From Tenacibaculum sp. 1_MG-2023 (GTDB lineage Bacteria > Bacteroidota > Bacteroidia > Flavobacteriales > Flavobacteriaceae), in contig NZ_JAUORH010000026.1 in NCBI RefSeq assembly GCF_030547425.1, forward strand, positions 1-38,381: a stretch of DNA of 38,381 nucleotides, in the 5' to 3' direction. The position numbers and the translations under genes were made by a program. This document shows, one piece after another, positions 1-6,844 of this stretch. The notes under the pieces are model-generated. The model was not told where the DNA came from and searched no databases. It saw only the letters and a list, made by a program, of their open reading frames with translations. How positions within the stretch are numbered: the first letter of the stretch is position 1; each line of letters opens with the position of its first letter.

Positions 1-77
1 GTTTTTCATTGTGACAGTTTGAATTTAAAGTTAGTAAATTCGAATTATTAACTGTCCTATTTTTTGGGAAGCCTACA
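1..77 (-). mobile_element. Terminus of an IS3-family element, cut by the window edge
   Basis: Read on the minus strand from 77, the sequence starts TGTAGGCTTCCC followed by an A-run, then about 55 bases of AT-rich leader, then an ATG at 9-7 that runs off the window. The complete element at 30804-31567 has the same architecture: an end TGTAATCTTCCCCA and an orfA ATG 65 bases inside it (68 bases here). I infer this is the orfA-proximal end of a second, related IS3-family (IS407-like) element. Only three codons of orfA are visible, so the family call rests on the end sequence and spacing. Confidence 0.5.
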
Positions 78-97
78 CTCCTTAGAGAATAACACCC

Positions 98-134
98 AAA
101 AAAACGCCGTTAATAATTAAATTAACGGCGTTTG
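98..134 (-). terminator. Rho-independent terminator of guaB
   Basis: A perfect 13-bp inverted repeat (AAACGCCGTTAAT at 102-114 and its complement at 121-133) with a 6-base loop is followed, reading the minus strand, by a run of T. It lies about 55 bases beyond the guaB stop and suits termination of guaB. Confidence 0.85.
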
Positions 135-143
135 ATATTTTAG

Positions 144-175
144 ATTGCTTCCATCCAAAGGATTGGATTTGCAAT
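144..175 (-). other. Small imperfect stem-loop between the guaB stop and its terminator
   Basis: ATTGC (144-148) pairs with GCAAT (171-175), and the inner TCCATCC pairs with GGATTGGA with one bulge. It lies in the 3' untranslated part of the guaB transcript. It could be a 3'-end stabilising hairpin or chance; no T-run follows it. Confidence 0.3.
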
Positions 176-186
176 AACTTTATATT

Positions 187-1662
187 TTATCGTCTACTAT
201 AGTTAGGAGCTTCTTTCGTAATAGCTACATCGTGTGGGTGACTTTCGTTAATTCCACTTGCTGTAATACGGATAAATTTCCCTGTGTTTTTTAGGGTTTC
301 AATGTCTTTTGCTCCGCAGTATCCCATTCCTGCACGTAACCCGCCTACAAATTGGTGAATACTTTCTTGTAATTCTCCTTTGTAAGCAACACGTCCTACA
401 ATTCCTTCTGGAACTAACTTTTTAATATCGTCTTCTACATCTTGGAAGTAACGATCTTTTGATCCTTGTTTCATGGCTTCAACAGATCCCATTCCACGGT
501 ACGATTTGAATTTTCTTCCTTCGTAGATAATAGTTTCTCCTGGAGATTCTTTGGTTCCTGCTAATAATGATCCTAACATTACACTGTCTGCTCCTGCTGC
601 AACAGCTTTAGGTATATCTCCTGTATAACGAATACCTCCATCGGCAATTACTGGGACTCCACTTCCTTTAATAGCTGCAGCTACTTCTAACACTGCTGAA
701 AACTGTGGAAACCCTACACCAGCTACTACACGTGTTGTACAAATAGACCCTGGTCCTATTCCTACTTTTACTGCATCTGCTCCTGCTTCTACTAAATATT
801 TAGCTGCTTCTGGTGTTGCAATGTTTCCTACAACAACATCTAATTCTGGAAATTTTGCTTTTACTTCTTTTAATACTGACACTACTCCTTGTGTATGTCC
901 GTGCGCTGTATCAATAATAACTGCATCTACTCCTGCATTTACCAATGCTTCTGCTCTATCCACCGCATCGTGTGTTACTCCTAATGCTGCAGCTACTCGT
1001 AAACGTCCAAAAGTATCTTTGTTTGCTGTTGGCTTCTGTGTTAGTTTTGTGATATCTCTAAAGGTAATTAAGCCTACAAGCTTATCATTATCATTAACAA
1101 CTGGTAACTTTTCTATTTTATTTTCTTGTAAAATAACTTCAGCATCTTTTAACGAAGTTCCTTCAGCAACTGTTACTAAATTTTCTGAAGTCATTACTTC
1201 AACAATAGGACGCTCGTTATTTTTTTCGAAACGTAAATCACGATTGGTTACAATTCCTACTAATTTTCCTGCTTCATCAACGATTGGAATACCTCCAATT
1301 TTATGCTCACGCATTGCTTGTTTAGCATCTAAAACAATAGCACTTAACGATAAGGTTATTGGGTCGATAATCATTCCGCTTTCTGCACGTTTTACCTTAC
1401 GTACTTCCTGAGCTTGCTGAGCAATCGTCATATTTTTATGCAACACTCCTATTCCTCCTTCTCTAGCAATAGCAATAGCCATAGCAGATTCGGTTACTGT
1501 ATCCATAGCTGCAGATACTATTGGAACATTGATTGTTATGTTTCTGGTAAATTTTGTTTGGATTGAAACTTCTCTTGGAAGTACTTCTGAATAGGCTGGA
1601 ACTAATAAAACGTCGTCGTACGTTAATCCTTCACCTAATATTTTAGCTTGATGAGCTTGCAT
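187..1662 (-). CDS. guaB: Inosine-5'-monophosphate dehydrogenase
   Basis: Oxidises IMP to XMP with NAD+, the committed step of guanine nucleotide synthesis in the cytoplasm. The N-terminus ([18 protein letters not shown]) is the family signature. A tandem CBS (Bateman) module spans about residues 98-208. The catalytic loop [15 protein letters not shown] carries the active-site cysteine at about residue 308. The flap region ([10 protein letters not shown]) and the C-terminal HPHD are also present. Length 491 aa is normal for the family. I place the start at the ATG at 1662 (MQAHQAKI), because the in-frame codon six bases upstream is TTG and the family starts here. Transcribed alone, with a -7 box upstream and a strong terminator downstream. 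Confidence 0.98.
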   Translation of the reverse strand: MQAHQAKILGEGLTYDDVLLVPAYSEVLPREVSIQTKFTRNITINVPIVSAAMDTVTESAMAIAIAREGGIGVLHKNMTIAQQAQEVRKVKRAESGMIIDPITLSLSAIVLDAKQAMREHKIGGIPIVDEAGKLVGIVTNRDLRFEKNNERPIVEVMTSENLVTVAEGTSLKDAEVILQENKIEKLPVVNDNDKLVGLITFRDITKLTQKPTANKDTFGRLRVAAALGVTHDAVDRAEALVNAGVDAVIIDTAHGHTQGVVSVLKEVKAKFPELDVVVGNIATPEAAKYLVEAGADAVKVGIGPGSICTTRVVAGVGFPQFSAVLEVAAAIKGSGVPVIADGGIRYTGDIPKAVAAGADSVMLGSLLAGTKESPGETIIYEGRKFKSYRGMGSVEAMKQGSKDRYFQDVEDDIKKLVPEGIVGRVAYKGELQESIHQFVGGLRAGMGYCGAKDIETLKNTGKFIRITASGINESHPHDVAITKEAPNYSRR

Positions 1663-1699
1663 ATGCAATCAATTTAGTGTGTTGTTAATTAATTGCATG

Positions 1700-1707
1700 C
1701 AAATGTA
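1700..1707 (-). promoter_or_regulatory. Bacteroidota -7 box upstream of guaB
   Basis: The minus strand reads TACATTTG, matching the Bacteroidota housekeeping -7 consensus TAnnTTTG, 37 bases before the guaB ATG. I see no clear -33 TTTG at the expected spacing, so this is a partial match. Confidence 0.45.
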
Positions 1708-1910
1708 CTACAAATAATGCAAAAACTACCTTTAATTTTAAGTTAAGTAAATCGTTTTATATTTTATCTTTTGTTTATTGCTTTACCCTTCTATCAATAA
1801 CGCTAATAATCAACTTTTATACGCTCAAGGTTTCTCCCCGTTATTCTTTTCTATATCATTCTTAATTTTAGTATGTGTTTACCCTATTCCAATTCATAAA
1901 CCTACAACTA

Positions 1911-2666
1911 ATGGAAACCAGTACCCTGATAAAAGACACTAAGATAGTAGCTAACACTGCCGATGTTTATCCTAAGGTATTTAAAGAATTAATTACTGAA
2001 ATTAATAATATGTTATCGTATGCTATTTACAACGGTATTACTATTAATACTGAAGTGAACTCTTTGATTGAGAGTAAGTATTTAAATGATTTGATTAACG
2101 CGCACAATATTCTTGTTAAAAACATTACTCCTGCAACGCCAAAATCTATAGAATATACCAAAACTCTTCGTAATGAAGGACAAAATAAATCTATTTTCAG
2201 TAAGCTTCCTATAGTTAGAAATCTTATTTTACCAGCTCTTTTCTTCTTGATTTTATTTATTATTACTGCGCTTTCTCCTAATGTAAATAATAGCTCATTA
2301 GATAAAGGTTTAATGAATAATTCAGGGGTGCCTTTATTATTAAACCTGTCTTATTTAGCCTCTGTTGCTGGTCTAGGCGTTGTTTTTTATTTATTGAAAA
2401 AAGTTAGTAATTCTATTAAAAATTCAACTATGGTTTCTGAAGAGTCTATTTCTTATTTGGCTCAAATAGTACTTGGTATTATTGCTGGACTAATTATGTC
2501 GGAAATTATTTCTTTTTACACTAAAAGTCCAGAAGATATCGATCTTTTTAATAAAGGTGTTTTAGCACTGATTGGTGGGTTTTCTTCTGAAGCTATTTTT
2601 AGCATATTACAAGGTATTATAGATAGAGTTAAATCTATTTTTATCGTACCTAAACCCAATAAATAA
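1911..2666 (+). CDS. Hypothetical multi-pass membrane protein
   Basis: Not recognised. The 251-residue product has an N-terminal soluble region of roughly 110 residues rich in charged and Asn residues. Hydrophobic segments follow: one starting NLILPALFFLILFIITAL, one around LLLNLSYLASVAGLGVVFYLL, one around YLAQIVLGIIAGLIMSEII, and a weaker one near GVLALIGGFSSEAIFSIL. The C-terminus is short and basic (IVPKPNK). I chose the ATG at 1911; the frame is open from a GTG at 1875, but the extra 12 residues look untranslated. It leads a same-strand trio with a lipoprotein (2784) and a small protein (3348), separated from them by a hairpin at 2681-2764. Function unknown. Confidence 0.75.
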   Translation: METSTLIKDTKIVANTADVYPKVFKELITEINNMLSYAIYNGITINTEVNSLIESKYLNDLINAHNILVKNITPATPKSIEYTKTLRNEGQNKSIFSKLPIVRNLILPALFFLILFIITALSPNVNNSSLDKGLMNNSGVPLLLNLSYLASVAGLGVVFYLLKKVSNSIKNSTMVSEESISYLAQIVLGIIAGLIMSEIISFYTKSPEDIDLFNKGVLALIGGFSSEAIFSILQGIIDRVKSIFIVPKPNK

Positions 2667-2680
2667 CTATTACTAAAAAT

Positions 2681-2764
2681 AAAAGAGGTTGCACCGTTAA
2701 GTGATTATAATAGAGCTTACAGCATACTAACCAAACTTAGCTCAACATTGTAGCAACCTCTTTT
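2681..2764 (+). terminator. Long-loop hairpin followed by T-run
   Basis: A perfect 12-bp stem (AAAAGAGGTTGC at 2681-2692, complement at 2753-2764) ends in TTTTT, as in an intrinsic terminator, but the loop is 60 bases, far longer than usual. Inside the loop GAGCT (2713-2717) can pair with AGCTC (2739-2743). It lies 15 bases after the membrane protein stop and 19 bases before the lipoprotein start. It is either a terminator with an insertion or a small structured RNA. Confidence 0.6.
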
Positions 2765-2783
2765 TAACTTTAAAATTACACTT

Positions 2784-3320
2784 ATGAAGTATTTTTACGT
2801 ATCAATTCTTAGCTTTTTTCTACTTTCTTGTGCTAGCATTCCAAGTTCTACTGTTACACTAACCAAAGAAGTTATTAAAGAAGCAGATAATATGCATGCT
2901 TTAAATGTGTCTTTAATCAACAGACTTTTTGATGAGCGAAAGGAAAAAATAAACTTATTTATTGAAAATAAGTATACTCCTACACTACTAAAAAAGTATG
3001 AAGGTTTATTACCAGATTCTTTAGATTATAAAAAGGAATTACCAAACATTCTTAACAGTATTGTTCCTATTATTAATCGCAAAAAAGATTCGCTTCAAAG
3101 TGTATTGGATTTACAAAGACAAGATATTTTAAACCAACTAAATTCTAATTATAGCGATTATAGCAGAGCTACTACTTCACTTCAAAACTTAATTAACTCT
3201 GCTGTAAAAGTAAAAACCACAGAAAAAGAGGCTTTGCATGCGATAAATCAACTCACAGGTAATAAGGTTGATATAATAAAGGTTGAAAACACCATTAATC
3301 AAAGTATTGATAACCATTGA
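2784..3320 (+). CDS. Hypothetical lipoprotein, helical
   Basis: Not recognised. The first 16 residues form a lipoprotein signal peptide with lipobox LLSC (Cys16), so the protein is probably lipid-anchored in the cell envelope. The remaining ~160 residues are rich in Leu, Asn, Lys, Glu and Ser with no Trp and few aromatics. They look largely alpha-helical, with a possible coiled coil around residues 85-160. No enzymatic motif is visible. It sits 27 bases upstream of the 89-residue gene on the same strand, likely co-transcribed. Confidence 0.7.
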   Translation: MKYFYVSILSFFLLSCASIPSSTVTLTKEVIKEADNMHALNVSLINRLFDERKEKINLFIENKYTPTLLKKYEGLLPDSLDYKKELPNILNSIVPIINRKKDSLQSVLDLQRQDILNQLNSNYSDYSRATTSLQNLINSAVKVKTTEKEALHAINQLTGNKVDIIKVENTINQSIDNH

Positions 3321-3347
3321 AAAAGTAATTACTGAAAAATAACCATT

Positions 3348-3617
3348 ATGAATTCTATAAATTGGAACAATATAGCTAAAGAAGCTGCTTCACAAACTGA
3401 TGCTGAGTTTAACAAACAGTTGGCTAGTTTAACTAACCTAAAACTTAGCGAAGTGGATGCTTTTATTAAGGAAAGTAAAATTACGAATGCAAACGCCATA
3501 AAAACACTTAAACTTATTGATGATGCTACTATTAGCAATAATGAAAAAGCCAAAGCTATTTCTAATATTGAAAATGGCTTTGGCTTTGTAATAAGTTTAG
3601 TTTCTAAAGTAGTGTAA
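3348..3617 (+). CDS. Hypothetical 89-residue protein
   Basis: Not recognised. Small, helical, Ala/Lys/Asn-rich soluble protein (MNSINWNNIAKEAAS...) without signal peptide, ending in a short hydrophobic tail (GFVISLVSKVV). Third member of the same-strand group starting at 1911. Its last codons contain an 11-bp inverted repeat that may serve as terminator for the opposing LytTR gene. Its TAA is directly abutted by the stop codon of that gene, with no intergenic base. Confidence 0.6.
   Translation: MNSINWNNIAKEAASQTDAEFNKQLASLTNLKLSEVDAFIKESKITNANAIKTLKLIDDATISNNEKAKAISNIENGFGFVISLVSKVV
3544..3587 (-). terminator. Probable terminator of the LytTR operon, inside the opposing gene
   Basis: AAAGCCAAAGC (3546-3556) and its exact complement (3577-3587) form an 11-bp stem with a 20-base loop. 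Read on the minus strand the second arm is followed by T's (GGCTTTTTC), as in an intrinsic terminator. It lies 31-75 bases beyond the LytTR stop, within the 3' end of the 89-residue gene on the plus strand. No other terminator separates the two convergent genes. Confidence 0.55.
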
Positions 3618-4361
3618 CTATCTAAAGATTGTATTCTCTTTTATAAATGCTGTTTTATAACGCTCACTAAAGAGAATTTTTTCTTCATTATCTAAAACAA
3701 TAAGGTTGTCTTCAAAGTAAATTTCTTTAATTTTCTTAACGTTTACTAAGTAATTTCTATGTACTTGTCTAAAATCTGGATTAGACAACATATCTTTTAG
3801 CTTGGTTAATGACAACTTTATTAGGTAATTTCCTGAATCGCAAATTAAGCTACAGTATTTTTCTTTCACTTCTACATAATTGATAGCAGCTACATCTACT
3901 TTCACTACACTTCTTTTTTTCTTTATGAATAAAAAAGCGGGACTTAACACTCCATTATCTGATGTTAAACTTATACTATTACTTTGCTGATAACAAGACT
4001 CTATTGCTAATTCTAAAGAGAACAACAATTCCAGTTTGTTATAAGGTTTTAATAGATATACTAACGGATTGGTTAGTTTTGCTTCATCAAAAATTTCTCT
4101 TCCTTGCATGCTTGTCAAAAACAAGAAAGGAACATTTATTCCTTCTTTATTTAAACGGTGTGCTAACGAAATTCCGTCTGGTTTTCCGTTTATCATGATG
4201 TCTAAAATAATAACATCAAAAAAACGATTTCTAATCAGCTTTTCTGCTTCTACCGCATTTTTTGCTAACGATACTTCGTAATCATTATCTTCCAAAAAAG
4301 AAGAAAGTTCTAATGCTTCTTCCTCTAAGTCTTCTAACAATAATAATTGTAGTTTTTTCAT
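3618..4361 (-). CDS. LytTR-family response regulator
   Basis: Cytoplasmic two-component regulator of 247 residues. The receiver domain (about 1-120) shows the acidic pair E10/D11, the phospho-acceptor Asp54 (VIILDIM), Thr83 and Lys105 (LLKPYN). The C-terminal LytTR DNA-binding domain (about 150-247) has the typical VHRNYLVN motif. LytTR domains bind imperfect direct repeats upstream of targets. It starts three bases after the histidine kinase stop and is surely co-transcribed with it, so it is the likely cognate partner. Target genes cannot be read from the sequence; the unknown gene heading the operon is one candidate. Confidence 0.93.
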   Translation of the reverse strand: MKKLQLLLLEDLEEEALELSSFLEDNDYEVSLAKNAVEAEKLIRNRFFDVIILDIMINGKPDGISLAHRLNKEGINVPFLFLTSMQGREIFDEAKLTNPLVYLLKPYNKLELLFSLELAIESCYQQSNSISLTSDNGVLSPAFLFIKKKRSVVKVDVAAINYVEVKEKYCSLICDSGNYLIKLSLTKLKDMLSNPDFRQVHRNYLVNVKKIKEIYFEDNLIVLDNEEKILFSERYKTAFIKENTIFR

Positions 4362-4364
4362 AAT

Positions 4365-6071
4365 TTATGCGCTTGCGTTGGGTAACAAAATTCGTATAGT
4401 TGTCCCCACTTCCAACTCACTATCTATGAGTAATTTTCCATTATTCTTCTTAATAAGTGTTTGACACAGTAACATACCTAGCCCTACGCCCTCAGATCTG
4501 TTAATTTTGTCAATACTTAAATCTTCTAATCCTTTAATTTTTGCTAGTTTTTCTTCTGAAATACCAAAACCTGTGTCTTTAATTTCAATTGTACTAAATT
4601 CTTCAGAGTCGTTATAGGTTTTTACTTCAATCTTGCCGTTTTCTCCTGTGTATTTTAGTGCATTATCTAACAAATTTCTCAATACTATTTTTAGAGATTC
4701 CTTATCTGCCTTTACCAAAATAGTAGCTTCTAACGTTGTAGTTAGTGCAATGTTTTTAGCTTCTGCAATTTCTTCAAAGTTATAAACAGCCTGTTCTACC
4801 AATGGTTTTAAAGGATATTCTTCTGCTTTAAACGATAACTGATTGTTTTGCTCTAATGACCAATGCAATACATTATTTAATAAGTGACTCGTGCTTTCAG
4901 TTAATGCAATAGCATTGTTAGTAGTTTCACTTACCGCATCGTATTCTTTGTTTTTTAACTGTCGTTTTAGCTTTTCGTGCTGTCGCTTAATTGTATTAAT
5001 TGGTGAACGTAAATCGTGAGACACTACAGAAAACAAATAGTCTTTGGTTTTGTTTGCTACGTTTAACTCCTCTTTTTGCTGAGTAATAAACTTGTTTTTA
5101 CTTCTTAACTCTCTATAAAAATAGCCTAAAAACCCCAAAAAAACTAATAAACCTGAAGCTCCTATTACCAAACTCTTTTGCACCACTGCTTGACGCTTTA
5201 ACTGCTCTTCTTGTAATACAATTTCTTGTTGCTTCTGTGCTACGGCTAATTGTTTGTCTTTTTCTGTAAGCTCCCAAATTTTATCACGGTTCCAAATAGA
5301 GTCTTTCCAATTACCATATTCCATATAATACTCTATACTTTTCTGGTAATTTTTTCGGTTTTTCTCCACAACCGCCATATTTCTTGCTGAATTCTGCTTC
5401 AACCTTATATCAGAATAAAATTTTGACAAATCATAAGCTTCTTTAAATAATGGAATTGCTTTATCATCTAAATATTGATTATAATAGACATTTGCTAGAT
5501 CCATTTTAGCACTAATTAAAGCTGCTGTATCTATAGCCTGAATTAAATTTAATTCTTTATTAAAATATTCATTAGCCTTGAAAAAATCTTTTTTTTGTAA
5601 AAAGTTTATACCTAAATTATGATAAATATTTTTTTTTCTTAGTGTTTCTGGCTTTTCATCTAAAGCTTTTTGATAAAAAAAAATTGATTCATCATATTTT
5701 TTTAATTTTAAATAGATATTCCCTCTTAAAATTTGTTTTTCAAGAGTATAATCTTTGTTATCTGCTATAAGATTTAGGTTTTGCAGGGTTTTTTTATATA
5801 ATCCTTTTTTATATGCACTATAGGCTTGCATAAATTTAACATAATCTAGCTCTTCTTTACTTTTAACTTGCAAAAGAACCTTAGCACTATAGGCATAACA
5901 TGAATCATACTCCTTACTCTTATAAAAATCTAAAGCTTTACAAAAAGCTTTATTTTTATATTTTTCACAAATAGAGTTACCTCTTCCAATAAAGGTCTTG
6001 TTTTTTTCAGGAAGGCTGGTTTGAAACAACAGTAAAGTTATTCCATAAATAATAGAATATAATTTACTCAA
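4365..6071 (-). CDS. TPR-containing sensor histidine kinase
   Basis: Membrane sensor kinase of 568 residues. An N-terminal hydrophobic segment (residues 3-20) acts as signal peptide or anchor, and TPR-like helical repeats fill about 50-260, probably periplasmic. A coiled coil (about 265-297) is followed by one membrane span (about 299-319). The HisKA domain has His352 in SHDLRSPI. The HATPase_c domain has its N box at 462-474 (RNLLDNALKY), G1 at 499-503 (DTGFG) and G2 at 527-536 (EGVGLGMLLC). The start is a TTG, two bases after the upstream stop; no ATG exists before residue 81, and the signal sequence supports this start. It phosphorylates the downstream LytTR regulator by inference from adjacency. 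The sensed signal is unknown. Confidence 0.92.
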   Translation of the reverse strand: MSKLYSIIYGITLLLFQTSLPEKNKTFIGRGNSICEKYKNKAFCKALDFYKSKEYDSCYAYSAKVLLQVKSKEELDYVKFMQAYSAYKKGLYKKTLQNLNLIADNKDYTLEKQILRGNIYLKLKKYDESIFFYQKALDEKPETLRKKNIYHNLGINFLQKKDFFKANEYFNKELNLIQAIDTAALISAKMDLANVYYNQYLDDKAIPLFKEAYDLSKFYSDIRLKQNSARNMAVVEKNRKNYQKSIEYYMEYGNWKDSIWNRDKIWELTEKDKQLAVAQKQQEIVLQEEQLKRQAVVQKSLVIGASGLLVFLGFLGYFYRELRSKNKFITQQKEELNVANKTKDYLFSVVSHDLRSPINTIKRQHEKLKRQLKNKEYDAVSETTNNAIALTESTSHLLNNVLHWSLEQNNQLSFKAEEYPLKPLVEQAVYNFEEIAEAKNIALTTTLEATILVKADKESLKIVLRNLLDNALKYTGENGKIEVKTYNDSEEFSTIEIKDTGFGISEEKLAKIKGLEDLSIDKINRSEGVGLGMLLCQTLIKKNNGKLLIDSELEVGTTIRILLPNASA

Positions 6072-6073
6072 AA

Positions 6074-6601
6074 TTAATACTGTGTTGGGGGTTCCATTTC
6101 TGCAGGCGTGGTTACCGTACCTCTTTCTGTTACAGGGTCATCGTTTACATCCTTCAAAATTGGGTTAGTATTATTATTTCTAACAAGAATCATGTCCGCT
6201 AATTCAGTTCCTTCTCCCAATTCATAAGTATATTCTATATAATATAAATCATATTGACTAGCCACTTGATCACAATTAAAATCTACTCTAAAATCTCTAC
6301 AACTTACCATATTATACCCTCCTTCTTTATTTGGGATTTGAACTGGAATAATTCCATAATAGTTTAAATAGATTTCATTTCCTTGCAGTTGTAAACCAGT
6401 GGTATTTTCAATTGGCTTCAAAGGGTTATCTGGTAAGTATGCTAAAACCGTTACAGTAAAAGGGTTACTTGTACTACCTTCAAGACCTGACATGTTAACT
6501 AAAGGTCCTTTTGGTATATTATCAACACTAATATTGGTGTCAAATTTTCTAAAATCTTTTAATGTTAATGTAACTCCGTTAACGTTTACTGGGTTTCCCA
6601 T
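6074..6601 (-). CDS. Hypothetical protein heading the two-component operon
   Basis: Not recognised. It has 175 residues, is acidic, and carries no signal peptide or membrane segment. It is rich in Asn, Pro, Thr, Val and Tyr, giving the look of a beta-rich fold (NGVTLTLKDF..., GNEIYLNYYGIIPVQI). Two cysteines lie close together (SCRDFRVDFNCD), and the tail is Pro/Thr/Glu-rich. Its stop is separated from the kinase TTG start by two bases, so the three genes form one operon and this is the first. It could be a ligand, an adaptor or a sensed product of the kinase, but nothing in the sequence decides this. Confidence 0.75.
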   Translation of the reverse strand: MGNPVNVNGVTLTLKDFRKFDTNISVDNIPKGPLVNMSGLEGSTSNPFTVTVLAYLPDNPLKPIENTTGLQLQGNEIYLNYYGIIPVQIPNKEGGYNMVSCRDFRVDFNCDQVASQYDLYYIEYTYELGEGTELADMILVRNNNTNPILKDVNDDPVTERGTVTTPAEMEPPTQY

Positions 6602-6810
6602 GTTTTTATAATTTAAATTTGGTTATTGGCTAAATTTACAATTATAAAAAGAAAAGAAAAAATAGTTTGTTACTATTTTATAGAGGTTATAGAGAAATTT
6701 GTCTTTTGTGAAATTTCTCATACTCCTATTGGGAAAGTAAATATTATTTACAGTAAGAGAAAACCGTTATAAACACAATGAAACAATGTGCTAATACCAT
6801 GTAACTAACA

Positions 6811-6843
6811 AAAAAAGGGAGAAAACTAAGTATCTCCCTTTAT
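6811..6843 (-). terminator. Terminator of the TonB receptor operon
   Basis: A 9-bp stem (AAAGGGAGA at 6814-6822, TCTCCCTTT at 6833-6841) is followed on the minus strand by a T-run. It directly follows the TonB-dependent receptor stop. The remaining intergenic stretch (6602-6810) holds no visible gene and presumably the promoter of the unknown protein / kinase / regulator operon. Confidence 0.8.
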
Positions 6844-6844
6844 T

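Noticed and set aside
8..20. 13-bp exact match (ATTGTGACAGTTT) between the window start and the complement of 16604-16616 upstream of the sigma gene
   Set aside because: The copy at 8-20 lies in the leader of an IS orfA, without a GTCT-type -10 at the right distance; probably chance in AT-rich DNA.
821..1411. Long open frame on the plus strand opposite guaB
   Set aside because: It is the antisense of a strongly conserved gene, has no recognisable domain and a composition dictated by guaB codons.
1911..3617. Toxin-antitoxin or holin-type phage module for the gene trio
   Set aside because: No toxin, antitoxin, integrase or phage motif is visible; small size and membrane segments are not enough.
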